DNA of 64,000 nt from Paramoeba atlantica. Taxonomy: Eukaryota > Discosea. Below are positions 48,877-58,595 of the stretch, piece after piece; within the stretch, counting starts at the first letter, position 1, and each line of letters starts with the position of its first letter. The DNA is taken from assembly GCA_977017575.1 (NCBI GenBank), contig CDRNVI010000010.1, positions 124,001 to 188,000 on the forward strand, given 5' to 3'. Both the position numbers and the translations under genes were made by a program. Below the pieces are notes generated by a model, which was not told the origin of the DNA, did not search any database, and saw only the letters and a program-made list of their open reading frames with translations.

Positions 48877-50814
48877 TTATCGAGAAAGAAAGAGAACTTG
48901 CTCCACGTGAGGCGTATGGGGAAAAAGATCCACTGCCAAGGAGAGCTGAGGCGTAAAAGGGGTATTGGGATACTTCTTTGTGGGTCGTTTCATCAGATCC
49001 GTCGCATCCCGAATAAGGGCATTTTGGTTGCATGAGACGTACACAATTTGCGTAATTGATCTCATTGAACGTAACCATCGCACCATATTCCCATGTAGTC
49101 CTTCTCGAGGCGGATCGACGAGCGCTACCACAGAGGCAGAGTTCATCGAGCGCTCGCTTGACTCTGCGGAATCTTTTGACATAGTTATGTTTTCGCCCGA
49201 CTCTATCTTTGGTAAAACTCGTGCTCTCTTCTCTTGCACAGACGATAGCGTCTTCGTGATTTCCGTTAACAAATTCTCTACTTTACCCTCTAAATAGGAT
49301 ACATTTTGGGCATTCTGGGCCTGTGTATTTCGCTTTGCATCTTGGACCGCATCATGCACCGCTTCCACGCCTATTACCCAATGCACTTGGGAGCGCAGAA
49401 ACAAACCCAAGAGTCCAGTGCCACAGCACAGATCTAACAGTATGGTGTCGCTTGAGAGCTTTGCGTGTTGTTTAATTTGTCGTAACAACGCTTCGGAAGC
49501 TTTCGTGTTGACTTGGAAAAAAGACCCAGGGCTGATTAAAAACGGGATGCCATCCATTCGCTCTTCCAAATGCGAAGGACCGAAGAGTAATTTGAAAGGC
49601 AAATCCCAAGGGGCGGCGTTGCTGACCCCATCGTGTTCCTGCCAAAAAATACATCGAACGCCGGAGGAGAATTCGTCGAGCAGACTTTGGTACAGTTTTT
49701 CTCGAGTGTGTGTGTAAGATAACTCTGTGCTATGGTTTGCATCATCCGAATTGTTTGAGTCCTTTTCTTTTTCATTTGAATCCGGAAACCGTGTTGTCTG
49801 TACAATCATCATCGTTTCCCCTTTTTGGTTCATCCGCACGCTGAGTCTTCTCCAGAATCCACAATGAAGACTCTTGTCATAACTCCTAAAAAGAGAAGCA
49901 CAGCGATTGTACCAAAGTTGAACCCACTTCTCAAATCGTTGAGCGATTAAAATCGCGATTTGAGGCGTACAAGGACAGTACTCGGGTGAGGATACAGCAA
50001 AGTGCCCATCTTTAACAGCTCCGAGATTAAACCCGACTCGAGGGAGAGAGGACATGTGATCTCCCTCTTTTTCACACCCCAGGCCAATAGTAAAATCGAC
50101 GCGGTTCCGATACCCGTAGAGCTCAGGAGAGGGGGAGAGACCTGCAAAAGGAATTGCTGGAGGCAATTCGATAGATGAAGAGAAATTGGAAAATCCAGAA
50201 AGTGCTCTTCGATCAGCTTGATAGACCTCGTGACGTATTTTTTCAAGAACCTCCGAGCAGTGTTTGGTCTTCTTTTCAAGCTGAGATTCGTAGGAGAGGG
50301 CTGTCCAGGGAGCAGTGCTGGAGGATGGGTTCGTTTTACGATCAACGTCGCCTTTAGAGCATGAATAATTCTCCATTTCAGATAAAGCTAATTCCGTTTT
50401 TGGACGAGATTCTTTGTCTCTTTTTCGTTTTAGATTTCTGTCTATTGGATCTTCCATATCACCAACAAACACAGGAGTTTCTTTCCATGAGGTGCCTTTG
50501 TGCTTTATTGCACATAAAATTTGACTGGCTGTATTTTTTGCAAGTTCCGAATCGAAAGAAAGAAATAAGTAGCTACTGTTGGGACTCTTTCCAACACGAG
50601 TGCAGCCAGTGAAATAAGACTTTAAGGGGAAATTGCTCTTTTCTTGTTCTTGTTGATCCATCCTAGGTACCTTTTTTTCGAGAATACGTTTGATATCGCT
50701 TTGCGTAAATCGGTGGGACCCAACGAAGATTTTCAATAAATAATCATTTGTGCGTCGGTGAATCAGTGACTCGTTCGGAGTGTTGTGTGAATTCGGACTT
50801 GTTTCACTCTCCAT
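48877..50814 (-). CDS. TRM2: tRNA (uracil-5-)-methyltransferase, TRM2/TRMT2A type
   Basis: A 645-residue protein starting at an ATG. The N-terminal 130 residues look like an RRM-type domain (LKIFVGSHRFTQSDIKRIL), as in TRMT2A. ELYGYRNRVDFTIG and FFQVNTKASEALL precede the SAM-binding motif LLDLCCGTGLLGLF (about residue 460). ALVDPPREGLH and IVYVSCNQNAL follow; the catalytic Cys sits near 594 in SCNQ, where SCNP is usual. It makes m5U54 in tRNA. A Ser/Glu-rich insert lies near 520-545. Confidence 0.93.
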   Translation of the reverse strand: MESETSPNSHNTPNESLIHRRTNDYLLKIFVGSHRFTQSDIKRILEKKVPRMDQQEQEKSNFPLKSYFTGCTRVGKSPNSSYLFLSFDSELAKNTASQILCAIKHKGTSWKETPVFVGDMEDPIDRNLKRKRDKESRPKTELALSEMENYSCSKGDVDRKTNPSSSTAPWTALSYESQLEKKTKHCSEVLEKIRHEVYQADRRALSGFSNFSSSIELPPAIPFAGLSPSPELYGYRNRVDFTIGLGCEKEGDHMSSLPRVGFNLGAVKDGHFAVSSPEYCPCTPQIAILIAQRFEKWVQLWYNRCASLFRSYDKSLHCGFWRRLSVRMNQKGETMMIVQTTRFPDSNEKEKDSNNSDDANHSTELSYTHTREKLYQSLLDEFSSGVRCIFWQEHDGVSNAAPWDLPFKLLFGPSHLEERMDGIPFLISPGSFFQVNTKASEALLRQIKQHAKLSSDTILLDLCCGTGLLGLFLRSQVHWVIGVEAVHDAVQDAKRNTQAQNAQNVSYLEGKVENLLTEITKTLSSVQEKRARVLPKIESGENITMSKDSAESSERSMNSASVVALVDPPREGLHGNMVRWLRSMRSITQIVYVSCNQNALIRDATDLMKRPTKKYPNTPFTPQLSLAVDLFPHTPHVEQVLFLSR

Positions 50815-51153
50815 TAAGAAAATGTTGGATTTGATGTCCTAAATAACTGATAATGTTGATATGTGCAATGAATGGCTAGTAAATTCAGCGTCACATGAAA
50901 AACGTTTTAAATTCAACATAAAGATTATGCCTGACGACTCTGCAGTACGTTATGTCGCATAATAACGTATAATGATATACACAACGACAGAACCAGAGAT
51001 AACGGCAAGTAGGAGCTGTAGTGAGAACTACAGACTCTGCGCTCTGCAAAAACTCAACCTTACATCGGAAACAGGATTTTCCTGTTGATACTTCTGCCAC
51101 CCGTTTTTACTTAAAAAGGAAAGTAACGAAAAGTCTTGTGAGTAGCTTGTAAG

Positions 51154-52656
51154 TCATACCGAATCATGCATGGTAGAAGAGTAGTCGTCCCACAGCAAAC
51201 AGCGTAACAAGGGGGAAGCTAACTCCTTGTACTCCTCTCCAATGACTCGCACAATTCCAATCTTAACGGATTTAGGTGACAACGGATGAGAATCCCTTAC
51301 CGAGTTCTGTAAAAATATTCGAGCACGATGTACGCAATCATTCCCTAAAGTGTCTAATAAATGTCTTTTGGAATACTCTTCAGCTTCACGAGGAACTGCA
51401 ACGACTGTGTTTTCAAGGGGTTCCATTTCATGTGGCAAACTAATCGAGCTCTCGTTTCGTTCAAGAATAGCTTCAATCTCATCTACGATATATTGTTTAT
51501 CTTGCAAATCATCCTCAAACTCTAATGTAGCCATTCTTTCCTGTTCATTCGAATCTGTCAGTGTTGTGTAAATATTTTCTTTTGTTGAGTCAAATGTCTC
51601 CGTTGAGAGCTCTACGCTCTGTACCGCTTCCCTGAGATTTCGCACATTTCGTAAATCACTAAGTCGATATTCCTCCTCGTTTGGAGGCGTTGGATAATCG
51701 ACCGGAAGCGGGGCCGCTGTGTTTGATAACACAGAAGGAAAAGCCTTTCGCTCGTTTCTATTTGGGCTTATAAAGTTTTTCAGTCCTGCGCCCCACTCCC
51801 GTAGCTCTCTCCTTAAATACGATGTTTGTAATAAGGAGGAAACCTTGGGCCGGTGTCCTGGATGTAAGGTCAGACATTTATGGATCATGGATACCAAATT
51901 CGGGTTCGCCCCGGGGTGTACAGCGTCGTATTCCCCTGTGACAATTTTTTTCATCAACTCTTTCAGTCCTTTAGCTTGAAAAGGACGACGTAGTGTCAGG
52001 AGTTCATACAAAAGAACCCCAAGGGACCAGATATCACTTTTTTGATTGTATGGACAGTGATTGCACACTTCCGGAGAGAAGTAGTACGGGGTACCACAAA
52101 CGGTATGTGCGAACCCTAACGTATTCTGCAGCGTTGTGGAAATCCCGAAATCTCCAAGTTTCACGAGTCCCCCGGTAGTAAGGAAAATATTGGCCGCTTT
52201 TAAATCTCTATGGAGAATATTGCGCTCATGCAGGTGTTGCAACCCGAGACAAATTTGAAGAAACCAGTGCAGGATTTGTGCATCTGAAAAATAGACCACT
52301 TGCCCGGGAACCTCAAACCTCTTTCGTTGTTTTTTAATCCGAGAGGCTAAATCTCCCTCATCGGCGTATTCCATAATAATATAAATCGTGGTGTCCTCCT
52401 CGATGTGCTCCTCGTAATGAACAATATTGGGGTGCTGGATGCGGGAGAGAATATCAATTTCGCGTTTCACATCGTTAAACTCCTTAGGGGTCATGGTGGC
52501 GGTGTCGATGACTTTGCAAATGTACCGTTTGCGGTTTAAAAGGGATTGGACTAGAATCGCATCCCCAAACGAGCCTTTGCCAATCTCTCGTAGAATGCGA
52601 TAACGGCTGCAGAACGAGGCGGAGTGATCCGGGCGAGAGGGCGTGTTAAACTGCAT
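51154..52656 (-). CDS. NEK-family serine/threonine protein kinase
   Basis: A 500-residue protein with its kinase domain at about 19-275. Seen: glycine loop IGKGSFGDA, lysine K48 (YICKVID), HRDLKAANI (149-157, D151), DFG (169-171) and GTPYYFSPEVC. IMEYADEGDL and PYNQKSDIWSLGVLLYEL are typical of NEKs. The C-terminal 220 residues are regulatory, Glu-rich (LQDKQYIVDEIEAILERNES) and unrecognised. Kinetoplastids have many NEKs in cell-cycle and basal-body roles. The upstream tract and first AG form a good trans-splice acceptor. Confidence 0.93.
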   Translation of the reverse strand: MQFNTPSRPDHSASFCSRYRILREIGKGSFGDAILVQSLLNRKRYICKVIDTATMTPKEFNDVKREIDILSRIQHPNIVHYEEHIEEDTTIYIIMEYADEGDLASRIKKQRKRFEVPGQVVYFSDAQILHWFLQICLGLQHLHERNILHRDLKAANIFLTTGGLVKLGDFGISTTLQNTLGFAHTVCGTPYYFSPEVCNHCPYNQKSDIWSLGVLLYELLTLRRPFQAKGLKELMKKIVTGEYDAVHPGANPNLVSMIHKCLTLHPGHRPKVSSLLQTSYLRRELREWGAGLKNFISPNRNERKAFPSVLSNTAAPLPVDYPTPPNEEEYRLSDLRNVRNLREAVQSVELSTETFDSTKENIYTTLTDSNEQERMATLEFEDDLQDKQYIVDEIEAILERNESSISLPHEMEPLENTVVAVPREAEEYSKRHLLDTLGNDCVHRARIFLQNSVRDSHPLSPKSVKIGIVRVIGEEYKELASPLLRCLLWDDYSSTMHDSV

Positions 52657-52663
52657 GGTTTAA

Positions 52664-52719
52664 CTCTAGAGACGTTGGAGCATGACGTGATTCATGAGAA
52701 AGAGGAGGAGGGAAAAAAG
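52664..52719 (-). promoter_or_regulatory. Polypyrimidine tract and first AG before the NEK gene (trans-splice acceptor)
   Basis: On the coding strand a pyrimidine run (plus-strand purines about 52696-52719) is followed by its first AG at about 52666-52667, nine or so bases before the ATG. This is the layout used for spliced-leader addition in kinetoplastids. It is seen in sequence, but use is not shown. Confidence 0.5.
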
Positions 52720-52871
52720 TAGGACGTCTAAAAGAGGTTTAAGAAGTTTAAACAAATATTTATGAGTGTAGCTACTCGAAATCTAATTTTTCATTTTCTC
52801 TTTGGTTTAACAAAGTTCATGGAAGTCTTAAATTTGAACTTGAAAATTCTTACATAATATCGGCGATACAT

Positions 52872-53513
52872 TTAAGACTCATCGAGCAACAAGTGTTGAA
52901 ATAATTTTCGCACATTGACAAACTCTCCTGTGGTGTGCGTATGCGGGAGAGAGAGAGAAGTTGTGTCTTCAGGAGAACGTGCCTCATCTGGCAACTCCAT
53001 CGTATTCTCATTTTCTTGTACGGATAGAGCCACGCAACTGAGTAGCTTTTCATAACTTTGATGACGACGACCTCCAGCCACATTACTGTGTGGTCTTCGT
53101 ATAGGCGCAGCACGACTGCCGTGTGTGGAGTGGAGTGTTTGTATTTCTTCCAACTGTTTTGTTTTTAATGTCTCTATCGCGGCTTGGATTTGTTTTTGTA
53201 CCTCCTTAGCTTCCGAGTGACTGTTACGATCCCCTCGTTTGAGTCGTCGGATCAGTTCTCGGTGTTTTACAAAACCCGTGTTGAGTTCTCGTAATTCTAG
53301 TCGATGTCTTCGTTGCATTCGTCCGAGAGATTCCTTTGGTTTCTCTACAATCACATTCCTTCGTTTAGTGTTTCGACGTGAGGCGACAATTGTACGAATA
53401 GGTTTGCCTCTAGGGATGTGATGGGGTAGAGAGTGGCCTACAGGCTTTTTGGGTCCTCGAGAGAACGTTCGCTGTTCTTTTTTCTTTGTTTGCTGACGAG
53501 TCTTGGTCTTCAT
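52872..53513 (-). CDS. Basic coiled-coil protein, weakly OTUD6-N-terminus-like
   Basis: A 213-residue protein starting at an ATG. The first 80 residues are very basic (KTRQQTKKKEQRTFSRGPKK). A coiled coil at about 87-150 (RRHRLELRELNTGFVKHREL, then EVQKQIQAAIETLKTKQLEE) resembles the helical N-terminus of OTUD6-type deubiquitinases. No OTU protease domain follows, so the likeness may only reflect coiled-coil composition. It is probably nuclear or RNA-associated by charge. Confidence 0.55.
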   Translation of the reverse strand: MKTKTRQQTKKKEQRTFSRGPKKPVGHSLPHHIPRGKPIRTIVASRRNTKRRNVIVEKPKESLGRMQRRHRLELRELNTGFVKHRELIRRLKRGDRNSHSEAKEVQKQIQAAIETLKTKQLEEIQTLHSTHGSRAAPIRRPHSNVAGGRRHQSYEKLLSCVALSVQENENTMELPDEARSPEDTTSLSLPHTHTTGEFVNVRKLFQHLLLDES

Positions 53514-53898
53514 TTGTTATGTCATGAAATGTTTAACAAAAGGTTCTAATGTTTCGAACAGGTGAAATCGACTTTTTGAATTTGTGGTGCTTTAAATTGT
53601 GAAACTTGATCCCAACGTATTAACGAATGGTTGTATTACTCTACTAGTAATTCGTTATTCCCAAAGGTAAGTTAGTCATGCTCTATATTTTTTGATTGCT
53701 AATTTCACGTTCATAGCGAAATTTGGAACGCAGAAAGGCGCGATGCACACCGATTTTATAGCCCATTGTCTCCATTTGATCCGTAATTCGCCTTCACCAT
53801 GAGACTTCATAACGTACTGACAATACGCAAAGCCACATATTCGGCAACGAGAACATTGAAGTAATGAAATTCGTCATGCAATTCTAAACCAAATTTCG
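53514..53898. other. Intergenic, no gene seen
   Basis: AT-rich sequence upstream of the coiled-coil gene. The antisense short frames here show no motif. Confidence 0.5.
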
Positions 53899-55032
53899 CT
53901 AAAACCGATAGTTTTCCTCCGTTTCTTGTGCCCACTGATATTTTCCTACCAGCGATTTTGTAAAGGCTCGCTGAGGGGGAACGTTGAGTCGTCGACACCA
54001 TGAAAATATAATCCGAGGATCAATATAATTCGCTTTTGAGGTCGTCGTCGAGATACTCTTGCCATCCTCCTTTATCTTTATATTCGCCTTTGCGGTCGCA
54101 AGCTGGTTGCTTACGGTCTGAATTTTATTATCAATATCACTGGGAAAAGCAATACGAGGGGGTCGTTTCGGAGGAATGGATTTCACTACCGCATTCGGGT
54201 CCTCCGCCGCTGCTGCAATTTCTGTGTTAATCATACTTTTCCTTTTTGCAATTTTAAAAAGACTCCAACAGTCTTCATCCTCATCACTGCTGGCTACGTT
54301 CGTTGTGATTACAGAAGTCGTTGGCTTCTGAATCTCCCTTGAATCTCGGCGTCCCATTTTTCGAGGCAATTTTTTAGCTATGGTGGGGTGAACAACTTGT
54401 TTTTGTTGTCTTATCTTTGGTCGTGCTCTATCTAGTTTTTTAGATTTTTCAGATTCGGATACCGAAGATTCTTCGGTTGAGTCTTCCGAACTGCTCACAG
54501 AAGAAGAAGAGGCACTTCCTTCGCTGGTGGTTTCACTATTCGATGTGCTTTCATAGGATGATGAAGAAGTCTCGTCCTCTGTAGATGAGCTCTCGACATC
54601 GTTTCTGCCTTTCGATGCAAGGTTTTTAGAAGAGTTTACCGGAGAAGAGATTTGTTTTAGTTTCAGCGTTTTCTCACCTTTCAAATCGGGTTGAATGTTT
54701 TCTTCTTTTTTACAGGAAGCTGCTTTTGGGGTTCGTTCTGGAGTCGCACGCTCTACGTGTGAGCTTTCACTCTTTTCTTGATGGTTTGACTCAATTTTCG
54801 AATTGATTTCTGGGATATTGCAGGGAGGATTGGGTATTGGCACCTTAATTGGTATTTTTATGGGCATTTTGATTGGTATTTTGATTGGTATTTTGATTGG
54901 CATTTTGATTGGCATCTTGATTGGTATTTTGATCGGCACCGTAGCTGGGGGCCTGTGAGGTTGTGGCACTGCGGTCTCCGTTGGAGACGGTGAGGATGGG
55001 CTCGGCAACGATGAGGTGTTCTCGGCCGACAT
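53899..55032 (-). CDS. TOP1S: DNA topoisomerase IB small subunit (kinetoplastid-type split enzyme)
   Basis: A 377-residue protein. The last 45 residues carry TSKANYIDPRIIFSWCRRLN and end KYQWAQETEENYRF, matching the C-terminal domain of topoisomerase IB (SKLNYLDPRITVAWC in human). The nucleophilic Tyr is Y336 in the SKxNY motif. No core domain is present; in kinetoplastids that is a separate large-subunit gene. The N-terminus is unusual: about eight (I/M)PIK tetrapeptides near 30-65, then an acidic Ser-rich tract (about 150-200) and basic nuclear-type segments. The complex relaxes supercoils in nucleus and kinetoplast. Confidence 0.93.
   Translation of the reverse strand: MSAENTSSLPSPSSPSPTETAVPQPHRPPATVPIKIPIKMPIKMPIKIPIKIPIKMPIKIPIKVPIPNPPCNIPEINSKIESNHQEKSESSHVERATPERTPKAASCKKEENIQPDLKGEKTLKLKQISSPVNSSKNLASKGRNDVESSSTEDETSSSSYESTSNSETTSEGSASSSSVSSSEDSTEESSVSESEKSKKLDRARPKIRQQKQVVHPTIAKKLPRKMGRRDSREIQKPTTSVITTNVASSDEDEDCWSLFKIAKRKSMINTEIAAAAEDPNAVVKSIPPKRPPRIAFPSDIDNKIQTVSNQLATAKANIKIKEDGKSISTTTSKANYIDPRIIFSWCRRLNVPPQRAFTKSLVGKYQWAQETEENYRF
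54838..54950 (-). repeat. Short tandem repeat encoding IPIK/MPIK in TOP1S
   Basis: About eight near-identical 12-bp units (plus strand tttgattggtat or tttgattggcat) encode IPIK or MPIK. The basic-hydrophobic alternation lies in the disordered N-terminus of the topoisomerase subunit. Copy number could vary between strains. Confidence 0.9.
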
Positions 55033-55274
55033 TCTAATTTAAGGGAGAATGAAAGAAGAATGTCAGCGTGCTACTATCTTAGAGGAAACAAAGATAGTAA
55101 AATGCATATCGTAAAGCAATCAAAAAAGACAAAATTGCCATTTAAAAACAAGATTAATGACATGCATTCGGACTGAACCTTTCGGATAACCCATGAGGAA
55201 CGCCACGACCTATTTTCTTGTTTTCCTGTGTTTTTGGCTCTATCGATCCATATCCCTTCCATACGCTGCACACT

Positions 55275-58253
55275 CTATTCACCCCTCTCCGATACGTTTG
55301 GCACCCTTGGGAGTGTCCTCTTCCCAAGCAATTGGTAGTACTCATCCAAGTACGGCTTGTTGCGTGGATCGCGAATGTTAATTTTAGAACCCGGAAGTTT
55401 CCAGAACGGGTAGTTGGTGTAAATCCTTCGTCTCGCTCGCATACGAAGCGTTCGGCTTTTTGCTTCCTCAATGATTTTTCCATGGTTGCGCAGATCACGA
55501 CGAATACGCTCATCGACAGGCTTGCGTACCTTTTGTTTTTCTAAACTCGAAGTATCACTAGAGGGCTGAGCTTTGACGCGTTCTTTTCCTCGTTGGTTTA
55601 ATTTTCCTCTTCGCGGAACCTGAGCAGGAATATCAGTGGGAGAAGAAAAATTCGAAATGGAAACTGATCCTTCTTCTCCATCTGTGGTTGTTCTATTCAC
55701 TTGTTGAGGAAGCAGAGATTGTAGTCTTGAATTAATATCCCTGGTAGAAGACCCCGCATTCAAAATTTCAAGGTCTATCCCATTTTCGGCATTTGTTGCC
55801 TCTCCTCTATTTGAGCCCTCCTCTGTAGTGTACTCCGTGTCTGGCTGTAAAAGGAATACACGCAAATTTGACTGTGTCGCTTTGTCGGCTAATTTGTCAT
55901 CTAGGGTCAAAAGACTTGGGGAATCCATTGTGTGCTTTTCCTCCGTGTGTGAAAATAACTGAAGATGACATAACGTAAACACCTGAGCGATCAACATGAT
56001 TCTGTCATCATCATCCGAAAGCGAACGGTTGGGAAGAAGAAGGGAAAATAAGTTCTCTTTTTTCTCAAGATGATTTTCATCGGTTTGTGTTCTTGTTGTT
56101 CCGTAGGAACGAAAAAGTAACTCCTCCGTGGGATGCAACAAACGAACAACTCTATTGTTTGCAACACAGCTTTTTGAGGTTTGAACTTCGATTTTAAAAT
56201 CATGCTGAATACAACGAAGTAACAACGTAATCGAATCTCGGATGTGGACCGCATCACTCGATTGTACAGTTTGTTGTAACGTAAGGCAAGCCTCCCGAAG
56301 AGCCACAAAAGGAATATATAACAAACAAGATTTATTAGTTTCCTCTGTTTCGTTTGCTAAGTTATTTAGCCACTGATCGACCCGTGTAAAATGCTCAACG
56401 GCAGAGGCGTCTAAAATGTAAATACGGCTAGAGAAGTCTTGCAAAATGCGCTGCAGGTCGGTAAATTGGCTAAGTAGAGGATATGAGGGATTAAGTGCGT
56501 AACAACAACTTGCCGGGTCTCGGGGAGACACATTGGAGCATACCGTGTTGACAATAATCTCATCGAATTCAGGAAAGGTTTGGGTAAGGTAAAGAAATAA
56601 CGAGTGCGCAACTTCAGGGTTGGTTTCGCGATCAATTGTTTCGTACACCGTATCGGCGAAAGCAAGATCCACAGCGATGAGAGGGTCTGTGGAAGTTGTA
56701 TTGGATATCTCTAGCCTATCGGGCGTGCTCCCTACTCTTTTTTCGTCCTTTTCATCAAAAGACTGCATCCGATTCCTTTCCGTCGCGTCTGTTGCTTCCA
56801 AATTTTCATTATCCGCGTTGATCGGCTGTTCCGCTTTACGCTCTTGATGTAACCGTTCAAGCTCCTTTTGCTGATATTGCAGCGCATTCACAGCGTTTTC
56901 TGTCGGATTACGCTGCAAATAGCGTTTCACCATACGAGAGTAACACGCATGGAGGTTGGCCCACTCCTTCTTTTCCCAATATTTAACATACAACATTTTC
57001 CATGCCACACGACCGAGAGTACTTTCTCCGGAAACGCAACCCAATATCTCACCCAATGTTGTGGGATAGATTTCTATCTCGAGCGCCTGGACCTTTTGTA
57101 AAAGTTTCCACGCGGTTTCTATTTTATCCCCATCACAAAGAATTTTAACGTACGCATCATAGTGATCCGCGCCAAACGCATTTCCTCTATTGTTCCCCCT
57201 TTCCTTAGTGTGTCGGAGCCAATCACTCAGCAAATGCGTAGCCTCCTTCACCAAAGGCTTTTCCGGGGTGGAGAGATACGCCAGACGACCCAGCGCACGT
57301 AAATATACCCCATAGGGGTCTTTTCCCCCTTGATCTGGACCACATAACACTTGGACGATCTCCCCCACCTCCGAGGCCGTTTCCGCCCACCCCAGGGCCG
57401 CAAACGCGTGTTTTGGGAGTATTCGCCTCCAGTTCTTCTCCGGGAATAACTCACACACCACAGGGTCGCTGATATCGCCCCCTAGAACCTCCAAATGCCA
57501 ATCCAACCACTCCAGAGCTTTGCCTCTCTCATGGACCGCACAGAGCAATCGGATATACGCCGCAACCACCAGCGAGTTATGCAAAATTTCGTTCCGATGC
57601 TGAAAAACCGAAAACGAGTCCTCCAGAAAAGTACCCGAAAGCGGGGAACACGAAACGGTACGCTCGAGCGCGAGAAACAGCGTGCGGTAAAACACCGGAT
57701 CCTCCAGCAGCGCGGCACTCACCGCCACAACACTCGGGCTATGCTGTCCTTGCGGGGCAGCTGTTTTCGTAAACACCAACTCCAGCCCTGCCGTGTCCCC
57801 AACGCTTTTTAACACTTTTAAATAGGTTAACACGACCCCGCGTGAAAAAGTGTGTCGGTGGAGCAAATTCCGATAAAGCGCATGAATTTTCGGGATCATT
57901 TTATCCATTCTTTCGGTTTCATTTCCCTCTACGGTTTGCTGCACCCACTGTTTGGTCCATTTCAGCAGCTCCACCGCTCGACACGGGGGGAGACGGAAAT
58001 GGGACTGCGTGAGTAGCTCGAGCAGTACCCAGGGCGGGGTGTTCCAGCACTCACAGGCGGGAATCAGCGCAGCGCGCAGCGGGGCATCGAGAGCGTATTG
58101 CTTTAACGCTTTCGGAACCGTTGGGGTCGCAAAGGAGGCGTTTGCGGGGGTGAGCGCGCGAATCGCGGGAGCGTTTTTTACGGGACAAAGAGGAGATGAC
58201 GGGGAGGAGACACAGGGGAGACAACGTAGAAAGGGTGTACGGAAACGCGACAC
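55275..58253 (-). CDS. PPR protein with PIN-type nuclease-like domain, probably mitochondrial
   Basis: About 992 codons. The N-terminal 50 residues look like a mitochondrial presequence. Helical repeats at about 80-480 include PPR-like units, such as DHYDAYVKILCDGDKIETAW and LLQKVQALEIEIYPTTLGEI. A PIN-like domain follows at about 605-800: RIYILDASAVEHF (D614), REACLTLQQ (Glu), DDDDRIMLIAQ (about 747) and LLTLDDKLADKA (about 783), the four-acid pattern of PIN nucleases. A basic tail ends it. The frame has no ATG before residue 116; it opens with GTG after a TAA near 58277. The start is therefore unsettled. A mitochondrial RNA endonuclease is inferred. Confidence 0.75.
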   Translation of the reverse strand: MSRFRTPFLRCLPCVSSPSSPLCPVKNAPAIRALTPANASFATPTVPKALKQYALDAPLRAALIPACECWNTPPWVLLELLTQSHFRLPPCRAVELLKWTKQWVQQTVEGNETERMDKMIPKIHALYRNLLHRHTFSRGVVLTYLKVLKSVGDTAGLELVFTKTAAPQGQHSPSVVAVSAALLEDPVFYRTLFLALERTVSCSPLSGTFLEDSFSVFQHRNEILHNSLVVAAYIRLLCAVHERGKALEWLDWHLEVLGGDISDPVVCELFPEKNWRRILPKHAFAALGWAETASEVGEIVQVLCGPDQGGKDPYGVYLRALGRLAYLSTPEKPLVKEATHLLSDWLRHTKERGNNRGNAFGADHYDAYVKILCDGDKIETAWKLLQKVQALEIEIYPTTLGEILGCVSGESTLGRVAWKMLYVKYWEKKEWANLHACYSRMVKRYLQRNPTENAVNALQYQQKELERLHQERKAEQPINADNENLEATDATERNRMQSFDEKDEKRVGSTPDRLEISNTTSTDPLIAVDLAFADTVYETIDRETNPEVAHSLFLYLTQTFPEFDEIIVNTVCSNVSPRDPASCCYALNPSYPLLSQFTDLQRILQDFSSRIYILDASAVEHFTRVDQWLNNLANETEETNKSCLLYIPFVALREACLTLQQTVQSSDAVHIRDSITLLLRCIQHDFKIEVQTSKSCVANNRVVRLLHPTEELLFRSYGTTRTQTDENHLEKKENLFSLLLPNRSLSDDDDRIMLIAQVFTLCHLQLFSHTEEKHTMDSPSLLTLDDKLADKATQSNLRVFLLQPDTEYTTEEGSNRGEATNAENGIDLEILNAGSSTRDINSRLQSLLPQQVNRTTTDGEEGSVSISNFSSPTDIPAQVPRRGKLNQRGKERVKAQPSSDTSSLEKQKVRKPVDERIRRDLRNHGKIIEEAKSRTLRMRARRRIYTNYPFWKLPGSKINIRDPRNKPYLDEYYQLLGKRTLPRVPNVSERGE

Positions 58254-58595
58254 GGTGGGGGAAGGGAAGGGAGGGGGTTTAAGGTTGTGGAGTACAGATT
58301 TGTGTGATAAAAGTAAGCCGGTTCAGCGTCATGTTGAAGAGGGGAGCAAGTAAACGTTTTTTCTACAAGAATTTTTGATGTAAAATAGTGTTTTTGCGAT
58401 CAAAGGATCATTTCTATGCTTTTGAAATTTATACCACATATCTTTCTTAGACGATTTAATCCACCGAAATAAACGGTTTCAACTCTCCTCAATTTAAAGG
58501 ACTTCATCGTCTCCTTTACCACTCACCTCCACTTTTTACTTTTACGCAACACCTCTTTGCTTATCTTCCTGTCTTTTTCCCTCCATTACCTCTAC
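58254..58595. other. Intergenic, no gene seen
   Basis: Sequence upstream of the PPR-PIN gene, pyrimidine-rich on the coding strand near 58254-58275. A short frame MTLNRLTFITQICTPQP ends at the TAA that precedes the PPR-PIN frame. No other feature is seen. Confidence 0.5.
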
